Assembly (NCBI RefSeq): GCF_036898465.1
Contig: NZ_JARUMJ010000001.1
Coordinates: forward strand, 2,356,001 to 2,420,000
DNA: 64,000 nt
Origin: Streptomyces sp. B21-105
GTDB lineage: Bacteria > Actinomycetota > Actinomycetes > Streptomycetales > Streptomycetaceae
Reading direction: 5' to 3'
This document shows positions 41,976-49,882 of this stretch, piece by piece. The position numbers were made by a program, and so were the translations under genes. Positions within the stretch are counted from its first letter, which is position 1, and every line of letters starts with the position of its first letter. A model generated the notes under the pieces. It saw only the letters and a program-made list of their open reading frames with translations, was not told the DNA's origin and searched no databases.

Positions 41976-43433
41976 ATGAACAAGACGATCAGACGCGCCT
42001 CGGTCTTCACGCTGCTGCTGGTGTTCGCCCTGCTGCTGCGGGCGACCTGGGTGCAGTTCTACGAGGGCCGGGCGCTCGCGGACGACACGCACAACCGGCG
42101 CACCGCGATCGAGACGTACGCGGAGCCGCTCGGGAACATCATCGTGGCCGGGAAGGCGATCACCGGCTCGGCCGTCACCTCGGGCAGCGATCTCCGGTAC
42201 AAGCGCACGTACACGGACGGCGAGCTGTACGCGGCGGTGACCGGCTACGCCTCACAGAGCTACGCCCCGACCCAGCTGGAGGGCGTGTACGCGGACCTGC
42301 TCAACGGCACGGACCCCCGGCTGAAGACGGTCCTGGACACGGTCACGAACAAGCGGGCGGATCCCGGCGACGTGCTCACCACGATCGACCCGGCGGTGCA
42401 GAAGGCGGCGTACAAGGCGCTCGGCGGCAAGAAGGGCGCGGCCGTCGCGATCGACCCGTCGACGGGCCGGATCCTCGCGGTCGTCTCGACGCCGTCGTAC
42501 GACCCGTCGTCGCTGACCGACGCCGACACCGCCGGCGCGGCATGGAAGAAGCTGAACGCCGACCCCGACAAGCCTCTCGTCAACCGGGCGCTGCGGCAGC
42601 CGCTGGCGCCGGGCTCGACGTTCAAGCTGGTGGTGGCGGCCGCCGCCCTGGAGGACGGGCTGTACCCGTCGGTGGACGTCCGGACCGACAGCCCGAACCC
42701 GTACACCCTGCCGGGCACGCGCACCGACCTGAAGAACGAGAACGCCTCCGCGCCCTGCGAGGACGCCTCGATCCGGGTCGCGCTGCAGTACTCCTGCAAC
42801 AACGTGTTCGCGCACATGGCCGTCCAGCTCGGACAGGACAAGCTGAGGGCGATGGCCGACAGGTTCGGCTTCGACGACGACAGCCAGGACGTGCCGGTGC
42901 GGGCCTACGCGAGCGTGTACCCGACCGGCATGGACGCCTCGTCGACGGCGCTGACCGGCATCGGTCAGTTCGACGTGACGGCGACGCCGCTGCAGATGGC
43001 CATGGTGTCGGCGGCCCTCGCCAACGGCGGCAAGCTGGTCTCGCCGCACATGGTCGAGCAGATCACGAACAGCGGCGGCGACGTCCTGGAGGACTACGAC
43101 GACAAGGCGACCACCACCCAGGTGGTCAGCTCCTCGACCGCCGACCAGCTGCAATCGGCGATGCGGACCGTCGTCGAGAAGGGCACGGGCACCAACGCGC
43201 TCATCGACGGCGTCACCGTCGGCGGCAAGACGGGCACGGCCCAGAACGGCGAGAACAACAGCAAGGCCCCGTACGCCTGGTTCACCTCGTACGGGAAGTC
43301 CGACTCGTCCGGCGAGCAGGTCGCCGTGGCGGTCGTGGTCGAGCAGTCCGACGCGGCGCGTTCCGAGGTGAGCGGGAACGGGCTGGCCGCCCCCGTCGCC
43401 AAGGCGATGATGGAGGCGGCGCTGCGGAAGTGA
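41976..43433 (+). CDS. Penicillin-binding transpeptidase (class B, PBPA-like)
   Basis: A 485-residue bitopic D,D-transpeptidase. N-terminal anchor at residues ~9-24 (SVFTLLLVFALLLRAT), then a dimerisation-like region with GNIIVAGKAITGSA. The transpeptidase triad is S214 (GSTFK), SCN at 273-275 and KTGT from K418. It crosslinks peptidoglycan outside the membrane and binds beta-lactams. This short PBPA form lacks a large N-terminal domain and is typical of actinobacteria. ATG 41976 is chosen over 41913 because it gives the short cytoplasmic leader MNKTIRR; no strong ribosome site. Confidence 0.92.
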   Translation: MNKTIRRASVFTLLLVFALLLRATWVQFYEGRALADDTHNRRTAIETYAEPLGNIIVAGKAITGSAVTSGSDLRYKRTYTDGELYAAVTGYASQSYAPTQLEGVYADLLNGTDPRLKTVLDTVTNKRADPGDVLTTIDPAVQKAAYKALGGKKGAAVAIDPSTGRILAVVSTPSYDPSSLTDADTAGAAWKKLNADPDKPLVNRALRQPLAPGSTFKLVVAAAALEDGLYPSVDVRTDSPNPYTLPGTRTDLKNENASAPCEDASIRVALQYSCNNVFAHMAVQLGQDKLRAMADRFGFDDDSQDVPVRAYASVYPTGMDASSTALTGIGQFDVTATPLQMAMVSAALANGGKLVSPHMVEQITNSGGDVLEDYDDKATTTQVVSSSTADQLQSAMRTVVEKGTGTNALIDGVTVGGKTGTAQNGENNSKAPYAWFTSYGKSDSSGEQVAVAVVVEQSDAARSEVSGNGLAAPVAKAMMEAALRK

Positions 43434-43443
43434 CCGGAGGTTG

Positions 43444-43473
43444 CGGGGGCGGACCGACGAACGGCCGCCCCCG
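43444..43473. terminator. Hairpin terminator between PBP and purine permease genes
   Basis: CGGGGGCGG (43444-43452) pairs with CCGCCCCCG (43465-43473), a perfect 9-bp stem over a 12-base loop, between convergent stops at 43433 and 43479. Confidence 0.8.
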
Positions 43474-43478
43474 TCACG

Positions 43479-44930
43479 TCACTTGACGCCGAGGATCTGC
43501 TCGATCGGGTCGATCGCGAAGTACACCAGGAACAGCGCCGAGGCGCCCCACAGCAGCCAGTGCACCTCCTTCGCCTTGCCGAGCACGGTCTTGACGGCGA
43601 CGTACGCGACGAAGCCCGCGCCGATGCCGTTGGTGATCGAGTACGTGAAGGGCATCACGGCGATGGTGAGGAACGCCGGGATCGCGATCTCGTACTTGTC
43701 CCAGTCGATGTTCTTGACCTGGGTCATCATCAGGAAGCCGACGGCGACGAGGGCCGGAGCGGCCGCCTGGAGCGGGACGATGGTGAGGACCGGCGTCAGG
43801 AACAGCGCGAGGGCGAAGAGAGCGCCGGTGACGAGGTTGGAGAACCCGGTGCGCGCGCCCTCGCCGACACCGGCGGCCGACTCGATGTAGGAGGTCGCGG
43901 AGGACGACGAGGCAGCGCCGCCCGCGACCGCCGCCGCGCCGTCGATGAGCAGCACGCGGCCGAGGTTCGGCACCTCGCCCTTCTCGTTCAGCAGTCCGGC
44001 CTCCGCGCTGATGCCGACGACCGTGCCCATGGTGTCGAAGAAGTCCGACAGCAGGAGCGTGAAGACCAGCAGGACGACGGTGACGACGCCGGTCTGACCG
44101 AACGCGCCGAACAGGCTGAAGTGGCCGATCAGCCCGAAGTCCGGGGCGCCGACGACGTCGTCCGGCCAGGAAGGCGTGGTCAGCCCCCAGGACTTGATGT
44201 CGGCGAGCGAGTCGATGACGATCGCGAGCAGCGTCATCGCCACGATGCTGATGAGGATCGCGCCCTTGACCTTGCGGGCGAGCAGCCCGACGGTGAGCAG
44301 CACACCGAGGCAGAAGACGAGGACGGGCCAGCCGCCCAGGGTGCCGGTGCCGCCGAGCTGGACGGGGACGGTGGTGTGCGCGGCGTCCGGGATGCGGGTG
44401 ACGAAGCCGGCGTCGACGAAGCCGATGAAGGCGATGAACAGGCCGATGCCGACGCTGATGGCCTGCTTGAGCGGCTGCGGGATGGCGTGCATGACGGCCT
44501 CGCGCAGTCCGGTCGCCACCAGCGCGCAGATCAGCAGGCCTTCGAGGACGATGAGACCCATCGCGTCGTCCCAGCTCATCAGCGGGGCGATCTGGAAGGC
44601 GACGACCGCGTTCAGGCCGAGACCCGCGGCGAGCGCGAGGGGAAGGTTGCCGCCGACGCCCATGACGACGGTCATCACTGCGGCCACCAGGGCAGTGGCG
44701 GTGGTGAGTTGGACGCTGTCGAGCCGGTGCCCGAACTTGTCCTCGGCGCTGCCCAGGATGATGGGATTCAGGACAAGTATGTAGGCCATGGTGAAGAACG
44801 TGGCGGTGCCGCCGCGTATCTCCCGGCCGAACGTGGACCCTCGTTCGGATATCCGGAAGTACCGGTCGACGCTGTTCACCGCCGGTCTCTCACGGGCGGG
44901 CCGGTCGGCCGTCTTCTGCGTGTCGGACAT
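43479..44930 (-). CDS. NCS2 family purine permease (AzgA/PbuG-like)
   Basis: A 483-residue transporter with about 12-14 helices. The AzgA/PbuG signature is clear: TFFTMAYILVLNPIILG near residue 50, ALAAGLGLNAVVAFQIAP, and LSDFFDTMGTVVGISAEAGLL (substrate helix). It probably takes up adenine, guanine or hypoxanthine with protons. ATG 44930 is chosen because TAGGAG stands eight bases upstream. Divergent from the ECF sigma gene across 264 bases. Confidence 0.93.
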   Translation of the reverse strand: MSDTQKTADRPARERPAVNSVDRYFRISERGSTFGREIRGGTATFFTMAYILVLNPIILGSAEDKFGHRLDSVQLTTATALVAAVMTVVMGVGGNLPLALAAGLGLNAVVAFQIAPLMSWDDAMGLIVLEGLLICALVATGLREAVMHAIPQPLKQAISVGIGLFIAFIGFVDAGFVTRIPDAAHTTVPVQLGGTGTLGGWPVLVFCLGVLLTVGLLARKVKGAILISIVAMTLLAIVIDSLADIKSWGLTTPSWPDDVVGAPDFGLIGHFSLFGAFGQTGVVTVVLLVFTLLLSDFFDTMGTVVGISAEAGLLNEKGEVPNLGRVLLIDGAAAVAGGAASSSSATSYIESAAGVGEGARTGFSNLVTGALFALALFLTPVLTIVPLQAAAPALVAVGFLMMTQVKNIDWDKYEIAIPAFLTIAVMPFTYSITNGIGAGFVAYVAVKTVLGKAKEVHWLLWGASALFLVYFAIDPIEQILGVK

Positions 44931-45194
44931 GACTGCCACTCCTAGGGGCCGGAACGATCTCGATGCGGATGCTGGCTGGATTGTTCCCCCGTTGAACCCT
45001 CTTCAGGTTTTCCCCGTGTTACGGATTCGGGTTCCGCACACGTTCGGCCTGCCATGCGACGTTCGAACCCCCGACCGAAGCGGGGGGTCGCACACTGCTA
45101 CGCTTCCCGATCTCGTCCCGACCGCCTCCCCGGGACATCCCCATGTCATTCACATGGCACGCACAGCACAGGTCGCACCGAGAAGAGGTCACCC
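44931..45194. other. Divergent promoter region with a strong hairpin
   Basis: No gene supported. ACCCCCGACC...GCGGGGGGT (about 45067-45087) forms a compact hairpin (CCCCC-gaccgaag-CGGGGG) about 110 bases upstream of the ECF sigma start. Moderately AT-rich stretches (GTTGAACCCTCTTCAGGTTTT) closer to the permease may contain its promoter. Confidence 0.4.
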
Positions 45195-45758
45195 GTGGGC
45201 ACAGTCGTCGACGACGCCGCCTCCGTGGAGTTCCACGCCTTCTTCGACCGCCACTACGCCGAACTGTCCCGTCTCGCCTGCATGTTGACCGGAGAGGCGG
45301 ACGCCGCCGACGACCTGGCGGCGGACGCGCTCCTCGCGCTGTGGAACCGCTGGGACCGGGTGCGCGCCGCCGACCATCCGGTCGCGTACGCGCGCGGGGT
45401 GGTCGCCAACCTCGCCCGCACCCGCATCCGCAGCGCCGTCCGCGAGCGCCGCAGGATCGCGCTGTTCTGGTCGCAGCGCGAGGAGAAGACGGAGAATCCC
45501 GATGTCGCCGGCGTCGTGGACGTCCAGTCGGCGCTGCGTAGACTGCCGTTCCGCAAACGGGCCTGCGTGGTGCTGCGGCACGCCTTCGACCTGTCGGAGA
45601 AGGACACCGCGCTCGCCCTGGGCGTCTCCGTGGGTACGGTGAAGAGCCAGACCTCCAAGGGGATGGCCGAGCTGCAGAAGCTGCTGGGCGGCAAGGGGGC
45701 TCCGGTTAGGGTGCCTGCGATGGCACGCGACCGTCAGGCCGCAGGGAGGGACCGATGA
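45195..45758 (+). CDS. ECF RNA polymerase sigma factor (SigE family)
   Basis: A 187-residue extracytoplasmic-function sigma factor: region 2 (FHAFFDRHYAELSRLACMLTGEADAADDLAADALLALWNRWDRV...VAYARGVVANLARTRIRS) and region 4 (SALRRLPFRKRACVVLRHAFDLSEKDTALALGVSVGTVKSQTSKGMAELQKLL). This spacing, and the R-x-P-F-R-K-R start of region 4, match the Streptomyces SigE-family group. GTG 45195 has GAAGAGG upstream. ATGA overlap with the next gene indicates a functional pair. Confidence 0.93.
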   Translation: MGTVVDDAASVEFHAFFDRHYAELSRLACMLTGEADAADDLAADALLALWNRWDRVRAADHPVAYARGVVANLARTRIRSAVRERRRIALFWSQREEKTENPDVAGVVDVQSALRRLPFRKRACVVLRHAFDLSEKDTALALGVSVGTVKSQTSKGMAELQKLLGGKGAPVRVPAMARDRQAAGRDR

Positions 45759-46621
45759 CGACGCAGCGGGACGTGCACGGCGAACTGCGCACCCGGCTGC
45801 ACACGGCGGCCGAGGCGCACGAGCCCGACCGGGCGCGCATCCTGGCCCGGGTCGAGCGCGGCATGGCCGGTCAGGGGCAGGCGCAGGTCCGCTCCGCCCA
45901 CCGGGCGACCCGCCCGCCGCTGTGGAGCTGGACGCGCATCGTGGGCGCGACGGCCGCGGTCGCGGGCATGCTCGCGGTGGGCGGTTACGCCGTGGCGTCC
46001 GTCGTGAAGGGCGACACCCCGGCGCAGCAGACCGTGTCGGCCTCCTCGCCGCCGGCCGAGTCCCCGGACGCGACCAGCCGCCCGCCCGTCTCGCCCCGGC
46101 CGACGCCGAGTCCGGGCGGCGGCCACCAGGCCGGGCCGAGCGCGTCCCCGCCGAAGAGCCCCGCGGCGAAGCCCTCCCCGGGCACGGCGCCCCTGCTGCC
46201 GGTGACGACAGACGAGGAGGAGGGGCCGCTGTGGTCGGACGGGTCGGTGGACCCGCACAGCAACGACTTCTGGGCGCAGAGCAACGTCACGCTGAAGACG
46301 TCCGAGGCGCTCACCGCGCTCACCGTGCAGCTGAAGGTCGCGCAGACCGGCGGGGTCTCGTCGGCGGGCGCCTGGCGCTCGCCGCCCGAGGACGACTTCG
46401 TGTTCAGCGTGGCCGAACGGGACGGCTTCCTCGTCTACACCTGGGTGCTCAAACAGGGCCGTACGGTCCCCAAGGGCGAGTGGGTGTTCGCCGGGCAGTA
46501 CGACCACGACCGCGGCGGCCGTGACGCGCATGACGACACCTACGCGATCGCCGGCCGCTCGGACGGCCGCCAGACCGTCGTGGGCGGCGACTTCGCCCCC
46601 CACGACGACAAGGACGACTGA
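45755..46621 (+). CDS. Membrane-anchored partner of the ECF sigma factor
   Basis: A 288-residue type-II-like protein. About 55 cytoplasmic residues (ELRTRLHTAAEAHEPDRARILARVERGMAG) are followed by one transmembrane helix (about 59-83, WTRIVGATAAVAGMLAVGGYAVASVV), a long Pro/Ser-rich extracellular linker, and a C-terminal domain (SNDFWAQSNVTLKTSEALTALTVQLKVAQTGGVS...DDFVFSVAERDGFLVYTWVLKQGR...WVFAGQYDHDRGGRDAHDDTYAIAG). Translationally coupled to the sigma gene (ATGA). An anti-sigma role is the usual inference for this arrangement, but no zinc-binding HxxxCxxC motif is visible. The outer domain has a beta-sandwich look. Confidence 0.75.
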   Translation: MTTQRDVHGELRTRLHTAAEAHEPDRARILARVERGMAGQGQAQVRSAHRATRPPLWSWTRIVGATAAVAGMLAVGGYAVASVVKGDTPAQQTVSASSPPAESPDATSRPPVSPRPTPSPGGGHQAGPSASPPKSPAAKPSPGTAPLLPVTTDEEEGPLWSDGSVDPHSNDFWAQSNVTLKTSEALTALTVQLKVAQTGGVSSAGAWRSPPEDDFVFSVAERDGFLVYTWVLKQGRTVPKGEWVFAGQYDHDRGGRDAHDDTYAIAGRSDGRQTVVGGDFAPHDDKDD

Positions 46622-46635
46622 ACCGGCTGAACCGG

Positions 46636-46671
46636 CCGTGCGGGGACGGGGACGAGCCCGCCCCCGCACGG
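46636..46671. terminator. Strong hairpin terminator between convergent genes
   Basis: CCGTGCGGGGACGGG (46636-46650) and CCCGCCCCCGCACGG (46657-46671) pair over a 6-base loop with one mismatch, 15 bases after the stop at 46621. Confidence 0.85.
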
Positions 46672-46680
46672 AACGCGGAG

Positions 46681-46717
46681 AACCCACGGAACCCACGGAA
46701 CCTGCGAACCTACGGAA
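46681..46717. repeat. 9-base tandem repeat abutting the HAD phosphatase stop
   Basis: Four imperfect copies of AACCYACGG (46681-46689, 46690-46698, a shortened AACCTGCG, and 46707-46715), then AACG, then the stop codon of the minus-strand phosphatase gene (46720-46722). Confidence 0.85.
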
Positions 46718-46719
46718 CG

Positions 46720-47517
46720 TCAGCTGACGAAGTACGTCGGGTTCGGCAGCTTGTACGTGCGGTCGGCGTAGCCGCCCTCGAGGTCGGAGTACTGGTCGCC
46801 GAAGTTGGCGATGATCTCGTACCCGAGGTCGTGCTCGATGTGCTTGCGGGTACCGGACTTGTACTGGACCGTCGTGCAGGTCCAGGCGCCCGGGGTGGCG
46901 CAGCCGCTCAGGTAGGACGGCGGGGCTGCGGCGTTCTTGAGGAACATGTGCGCGGCGTCGAGGTTGACGTCGGCGCCGACCTTCTTCAGGTTCTCGACCG
47001 CGGCGGCGCGCTGCGCCTCGCTGAGGCCCGAGTTGTAGAAGACCTCGACGCCCTTCTTCTCGGCGTAGCGCACCAGCTCGGGGCTGCCGAAGACGGCCGG
47101 GCGGTCCGCCTTGTTGACGTACGCCGCCCAACTGGCGGAGTTGTAGGTGTAGTTGTACCGCTTCTCGTAGTCGAGGCTGAGCAGCAGGGTGTCGTCGATG
47201 TCGAAGACGACCGCGGGCCGCTGGTGCTTCCTGCCCGCCTTGCGGGCGGCCTGGTCGATGTACTTCCGCGCGGCCTTGTCGATGCTCGCGAGGTCCTTGG
47301 CGTACGGGCTGGTCGGCGACGCCTGGTACACGCCGTTCGCGTCCGGGGCGGTGCCGTAGTAGGTGTCGATGTCCTTCACCAGGAGCCCGATGTTGTAGGG
47401 CTCGTGCGTGGAGTTGGCCGTGGACTGGCCGGCCGTGGCCGCGCCGGCGCCGTAGAGGGCGGCGCCGGCGACGGCGCAGGCCGCGGCGACGGCCGCGATG
47501 CGCAGTGGCTTATGCAT
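46720..47517 (-). CDS. Secreted HAD-superfamily acid phosphatase (class B-like)
   Basis: A 265-residue exported enzyme. Signal peptide at residues 1-30 (IAAVAAACAVAGAALYGAG). Catalytic HAD motif I VVFDIDDTLLLSLDYEKRY with nucleophile D106 and D108 (DxD at 106/108), motif II near VFYNSGLSEAQR and motif III near IIANFGDQYSDLEGGYADRTYKLPNPTYF. This is the HAD acid phosphatase group (lipoprotein e(P4)/class B-like) common in Streptomyces culture fluids. A palindrome TCACCCGGGTGA sits 20 bases upstream of the start (47537-47548). Function: phosphate release from organic esters outside the cell. Confidence 0.9.
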   Translation of the reverse strand: MHKPLRIAAVAAACAVAGAALYGAGAATAGQSTANSTHEPYNIGLLVKDIDTYYGTAPDANGVYQASPTSPYAKDLASIDKAARKYIDQAARKAGRKHQRPAVVFDIDDTLLLSLDYEKRYNYTYNSASWAAYVNKADRPAVFGSPELVRYAEKKGVEVFYNSGLSEAQRAAAVENLKKVGADVNLDAAHMFLKNAAAPPSYLSGCATPGAWTCTTVQYKSGTRKHIEHDLGYEIIANFGDQYSDLEGGYADRTYKLPNPTYFVS

Positions 47518-47536
47518 GACACGCTTTCTACGCGCG

Positions 47537-47578
47537 TCACCCGGGTGAGCGCGAGACCCGCCGGGCAAAAAACGGGTC
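47537..47578. promoter_or_regulatory. Palindrome and hairpin in the HAD phosphatase leader
   Basis: A perfect 12-base palindrome TCACCCGGGTGA (47537-47548) lies 20 bases upstream of the phosphatase ATG (minus strand), and GACCCG...CGGGTC (47555-47560/47573-47578) forms a 6-bp hairpin behind the PL9 gene's stop at 47595. The first is a candidate operator; the second may terminate the pectin lyase transcript. Confidence 0.5.
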
Positions 47579-47594
47579 AAGCGCCCCGCCCGGC

Positions 47595-48707
47595 TCAGTT
47601 CATGGTCGCTCCGACGGTCGTCGAGCCGGTGGTCAGGAACGTGGTCGCGGGCAGGGCGCCGCCGGTGCCGCGGGCGTTGTAGGCGCTGCTCGCGTCCGTC
47701 GACCGGAAGGCGGGCGTGGCGATGCCGGAGTCCCAGTTGTTGCCGGACGAGGAGACCTTCGAGCCTTTGTTGACCGCGCCGCCGCCGTTGCTCACCGCGA
47801 GGTTCTTGCCGAGCTTGGCCGAGCTGGTGGCGAAGTAGTAGCCCCACTTGCTGTTGGCGTAGGCGGTGGTGCGGTTGAGGACGAGCGCGCCGGTGTTGGA
47901 GTTCTCGGTGAAGCCGTTCCCGGCGTTGCCCCAGGCCGCGGAGTTGTTGATGACGTGGGCGACCACCTCGCCGTCGCCGCCCAGTTTGCAGCCGTTGCCG
48001 TCGCCCGCGAAGGCCGAGTCGGACCAGCGGTTGACGCCGTTGCCGAAGGACCAGGTGTGCTCGACGGTGACGGGCGAGGAGAAGGACCAGAAGTCGATGC
48101 CGTCATCCGCGTTGTTGTAGAGGCGGGCCCCGGTGATGAGGTTGCCGCTGCCGGAGCCGAACTTCACGGCGATGCCGTCGGCGTTCTCGCCGTGGTTCGC
48201 GGCGTCGTAGTGGCCGTAGCTGTCGATGTTCTTGACGGTGTTGTTGACGGTTCCGTCCCCGGTGAGGGTGAAGCCGGAGTCGCCGCCGTTGACGGTCTTG
48301 ACGTTGTTCCAGTTGGTGCCCGTGCAGGACTGGCAGACGACCGCGCTGTCCGGGGAGTTCTGGAAGGTGAGGTTGGAGACGTTCCAGTAGTCGGCGGTCA
48401 GCTTGAAGATCCAGGCACCGGCGGGCAGGGACGAGCCGTCGATCTTCACCGTCTCCGAGCCGTACGCCGTGAGGGTCACCGGCGAGGAGGAGGTGCCGTT
48501 GGCGGTGGACTGCAGGGTGGCGGTCGGGTAGTAGGTTCCGGCGCGGACCTGGATGACCGTGCCCGGGGTGGCGTTCTTGATGGCGTCGGACAGGGCGGTG
48601 GAGTTGCTGACGACCACGGTGGCGGCCTGTGCCTGGGTGGGCAGGACGGCGAGTCCGCAGCCCAGGGCGAGGGCGGCGACGGCGAGGCGAGCGGTACGAC
48701 GAGACAT
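47595..48707 (-). CDS. Secreted right-handed beta-helix pectate lyase (PL9-like)
   Basis: A 370-residue secreted protein. Signal peptide at residues 1-29 (RLAVAALALGCGLAVLPTQAQA). The mature part begins TVVVSNSTALSDAIKNATPGTVIQVRAGTY, a parallel beta-helix start, and continues with repeated coils (WNVSNLTFQNSPDSAVVCQSC, DGIAVKFGSGSGNLITGARLYNNADDGIDFWSF, ENSNTGALVLNRTTAYANSKWGYYF). The NADDGIDFW and GNGCKLGG stretches match PL9 polygalacturonate lyases. ATG 48707. Adjacent pectinesterases support pectin as substrate. Confidence 0.85.
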   Translation of the reverse strand: MSRRTARLAVAALALGCGLAVLPTQAQAATVVVSNSTALSDAIKNATPGTVIQVRAGTYYPTATLQSTANGTSSSPVTLTAYGSETVKIDGSSLPAGAWIFKLTADYWNVSNLTFQNSPDSAVVCQSCTGTNWNNVKTVNGGDSGFTLTGDGTVNNTVKNIDSYGHYDAANHGENADGIAVKFGSGSGNLITGARLYNNADDGIDFWSFSSPVTVEHTWSFGNGVNRWSDSAFAGDGNGCKLGGDGEVVAHVINNSAAWGNAGNGFTENSNTGALVLNRTTAYANSKWGYYFATSSAKLGKNLAVSNGGGAVNKGSKVSSSGNNWDSGIATPAFRSTDASSAYNARGTGGALPATTFLTTGSTTVGATMN

Positions 48708-48847
48708 GGAGTGCGGGTCCTTTCCGTCGTTCATGGGGGGGATGGGGCGGAGAAGCGGGAGCGGGATGAGCGAGGAGCGGGGACGTGCGGGACGGGCTGC
48801 GGGGATGAGTGCGACGGCTGCGGGGATGCGTGCGACGGTCGCCGGGG

Positions 48848-49881
48848 TCACCGGCGCCCGTAGGGCCTCCAGTCGCCCAGGTACGTCCGCGGGGTGTGCA
48901 GGGCGGCCTCCGCCGGGGTCAGCTGCGGCCGGTTCTCCGGCACCGAAATCACCGATCCCGGGCCGGAGTTGGCGTACTCGCGAAAGCGCATGGTCTGCCA
49001 GGGGTAGGCCTCGCGCATGTTGACGTACGGGGTGCCCGCGTCGATGCCGGGGCCGATCCAGGTGTCCCTGACGACCAGCGAGGGCCAGGCGGTCGTCTCG
49101 TAGGACGGCACCCAGGGCCGCGCGATCCTGTACGCGGCGTCCTCGGCCGCGGAGGTGATCCGGCCGCGCAGGGCGAGGAAGCCGTAGGGGTCGGCCCGGG
49201 CGGTGGCGGGTGCGAAGACCATGCCCTTGGGGGTGAAGGGCACGTCCCGTTGCAGGGTGTGGAAGCGGCAGGTGTCGAAGACGGCCCGGGCCCGCCCGAA
49301 GACGAAGTCGACGTCGCCCTCGATGTGGCAGTGGCGGTAGTACTGCCGGTCGAAGGCGTCGAGTGCGGTGGTGTCCGCGAAGAGGGTGTCCTGGTGGGCG
49401 AGGAACCGGACGTTCTCGAAGTGCGTGCGGTCGCCGGTGACGTAGGCGGCGACGGCCTGGGTGCCGGTGATCTCCGGGTGGTCGGCGCGCAGCCAGTCGT
49501 TGGCGAGGGTGAGGTCGCGCACCGTGAGACCGGGGCGGCGGAGGTGAAGGTGGCGGAGCCCGCGGTGCCGTAGGTCCCCGAACCGTCCGGCCTGGGCGTT
49601 CCGCCTGCGTTGTCGTGCACGATGACGGCGGCGCGCGGGTCGCAGCTCGCGCCGCGCAGGGTCAGCTCCGCCTTGTCCGGCGGGACGGCGACGACCTCCC
49701 GGTACGTTCCCGGGTGGACGACGATCGTCCAGCCCGGACCGCAGACGGCGTCCACGGCCGCCTGGACGCTGTCGCCGGGGCGGACGTGCAGGACCCGGCG
49801 GGAGTGCGCGTGGGCGGTGGGCGCCCCGGTGAGCAGGGCGGCGCCGGTGGCGGCGGCGAGGAACGTGCGGCGGGGCAGCAT
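48848..49881 (-). pseudogene. Secreted pectinesterase (CE8) with a one-base frameshift
   Basis: From ATG 49881 (MLPRRTFLAAATGAALLTG, a Tat-like RRTF signal) the frame reads a CE8 start (RPGDSVQAAVDAVCGPGWTIVVHPGTYREVV...GTYGTAGSATFTSAAP). It then leaves frame at the G run 49532-49535, and the correct sequence (GLTVRDLTLANDWLRADHPEITG, QDTLFAD, GDVDFVFG, ARPW) continues one frame over to TGA 48848. One extra base restores a ~344-residue enzyme closely parallel to the gene at 49883. The catalytic Asp pair (QDT, GDVDF) is intact, so a sequencing error in a G/C run is quite possible. Confidence 0.88.
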
Positions 49882-49882
49882 C

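Noticed and set aside
45054..45194. An N-terminal extension of the ECF sigma factor to the ATG at 45054
   Set aside because: The extra 47 residues do not resemble sigma region 1 or 2, and GTG 45195 has a proper ribosome site.
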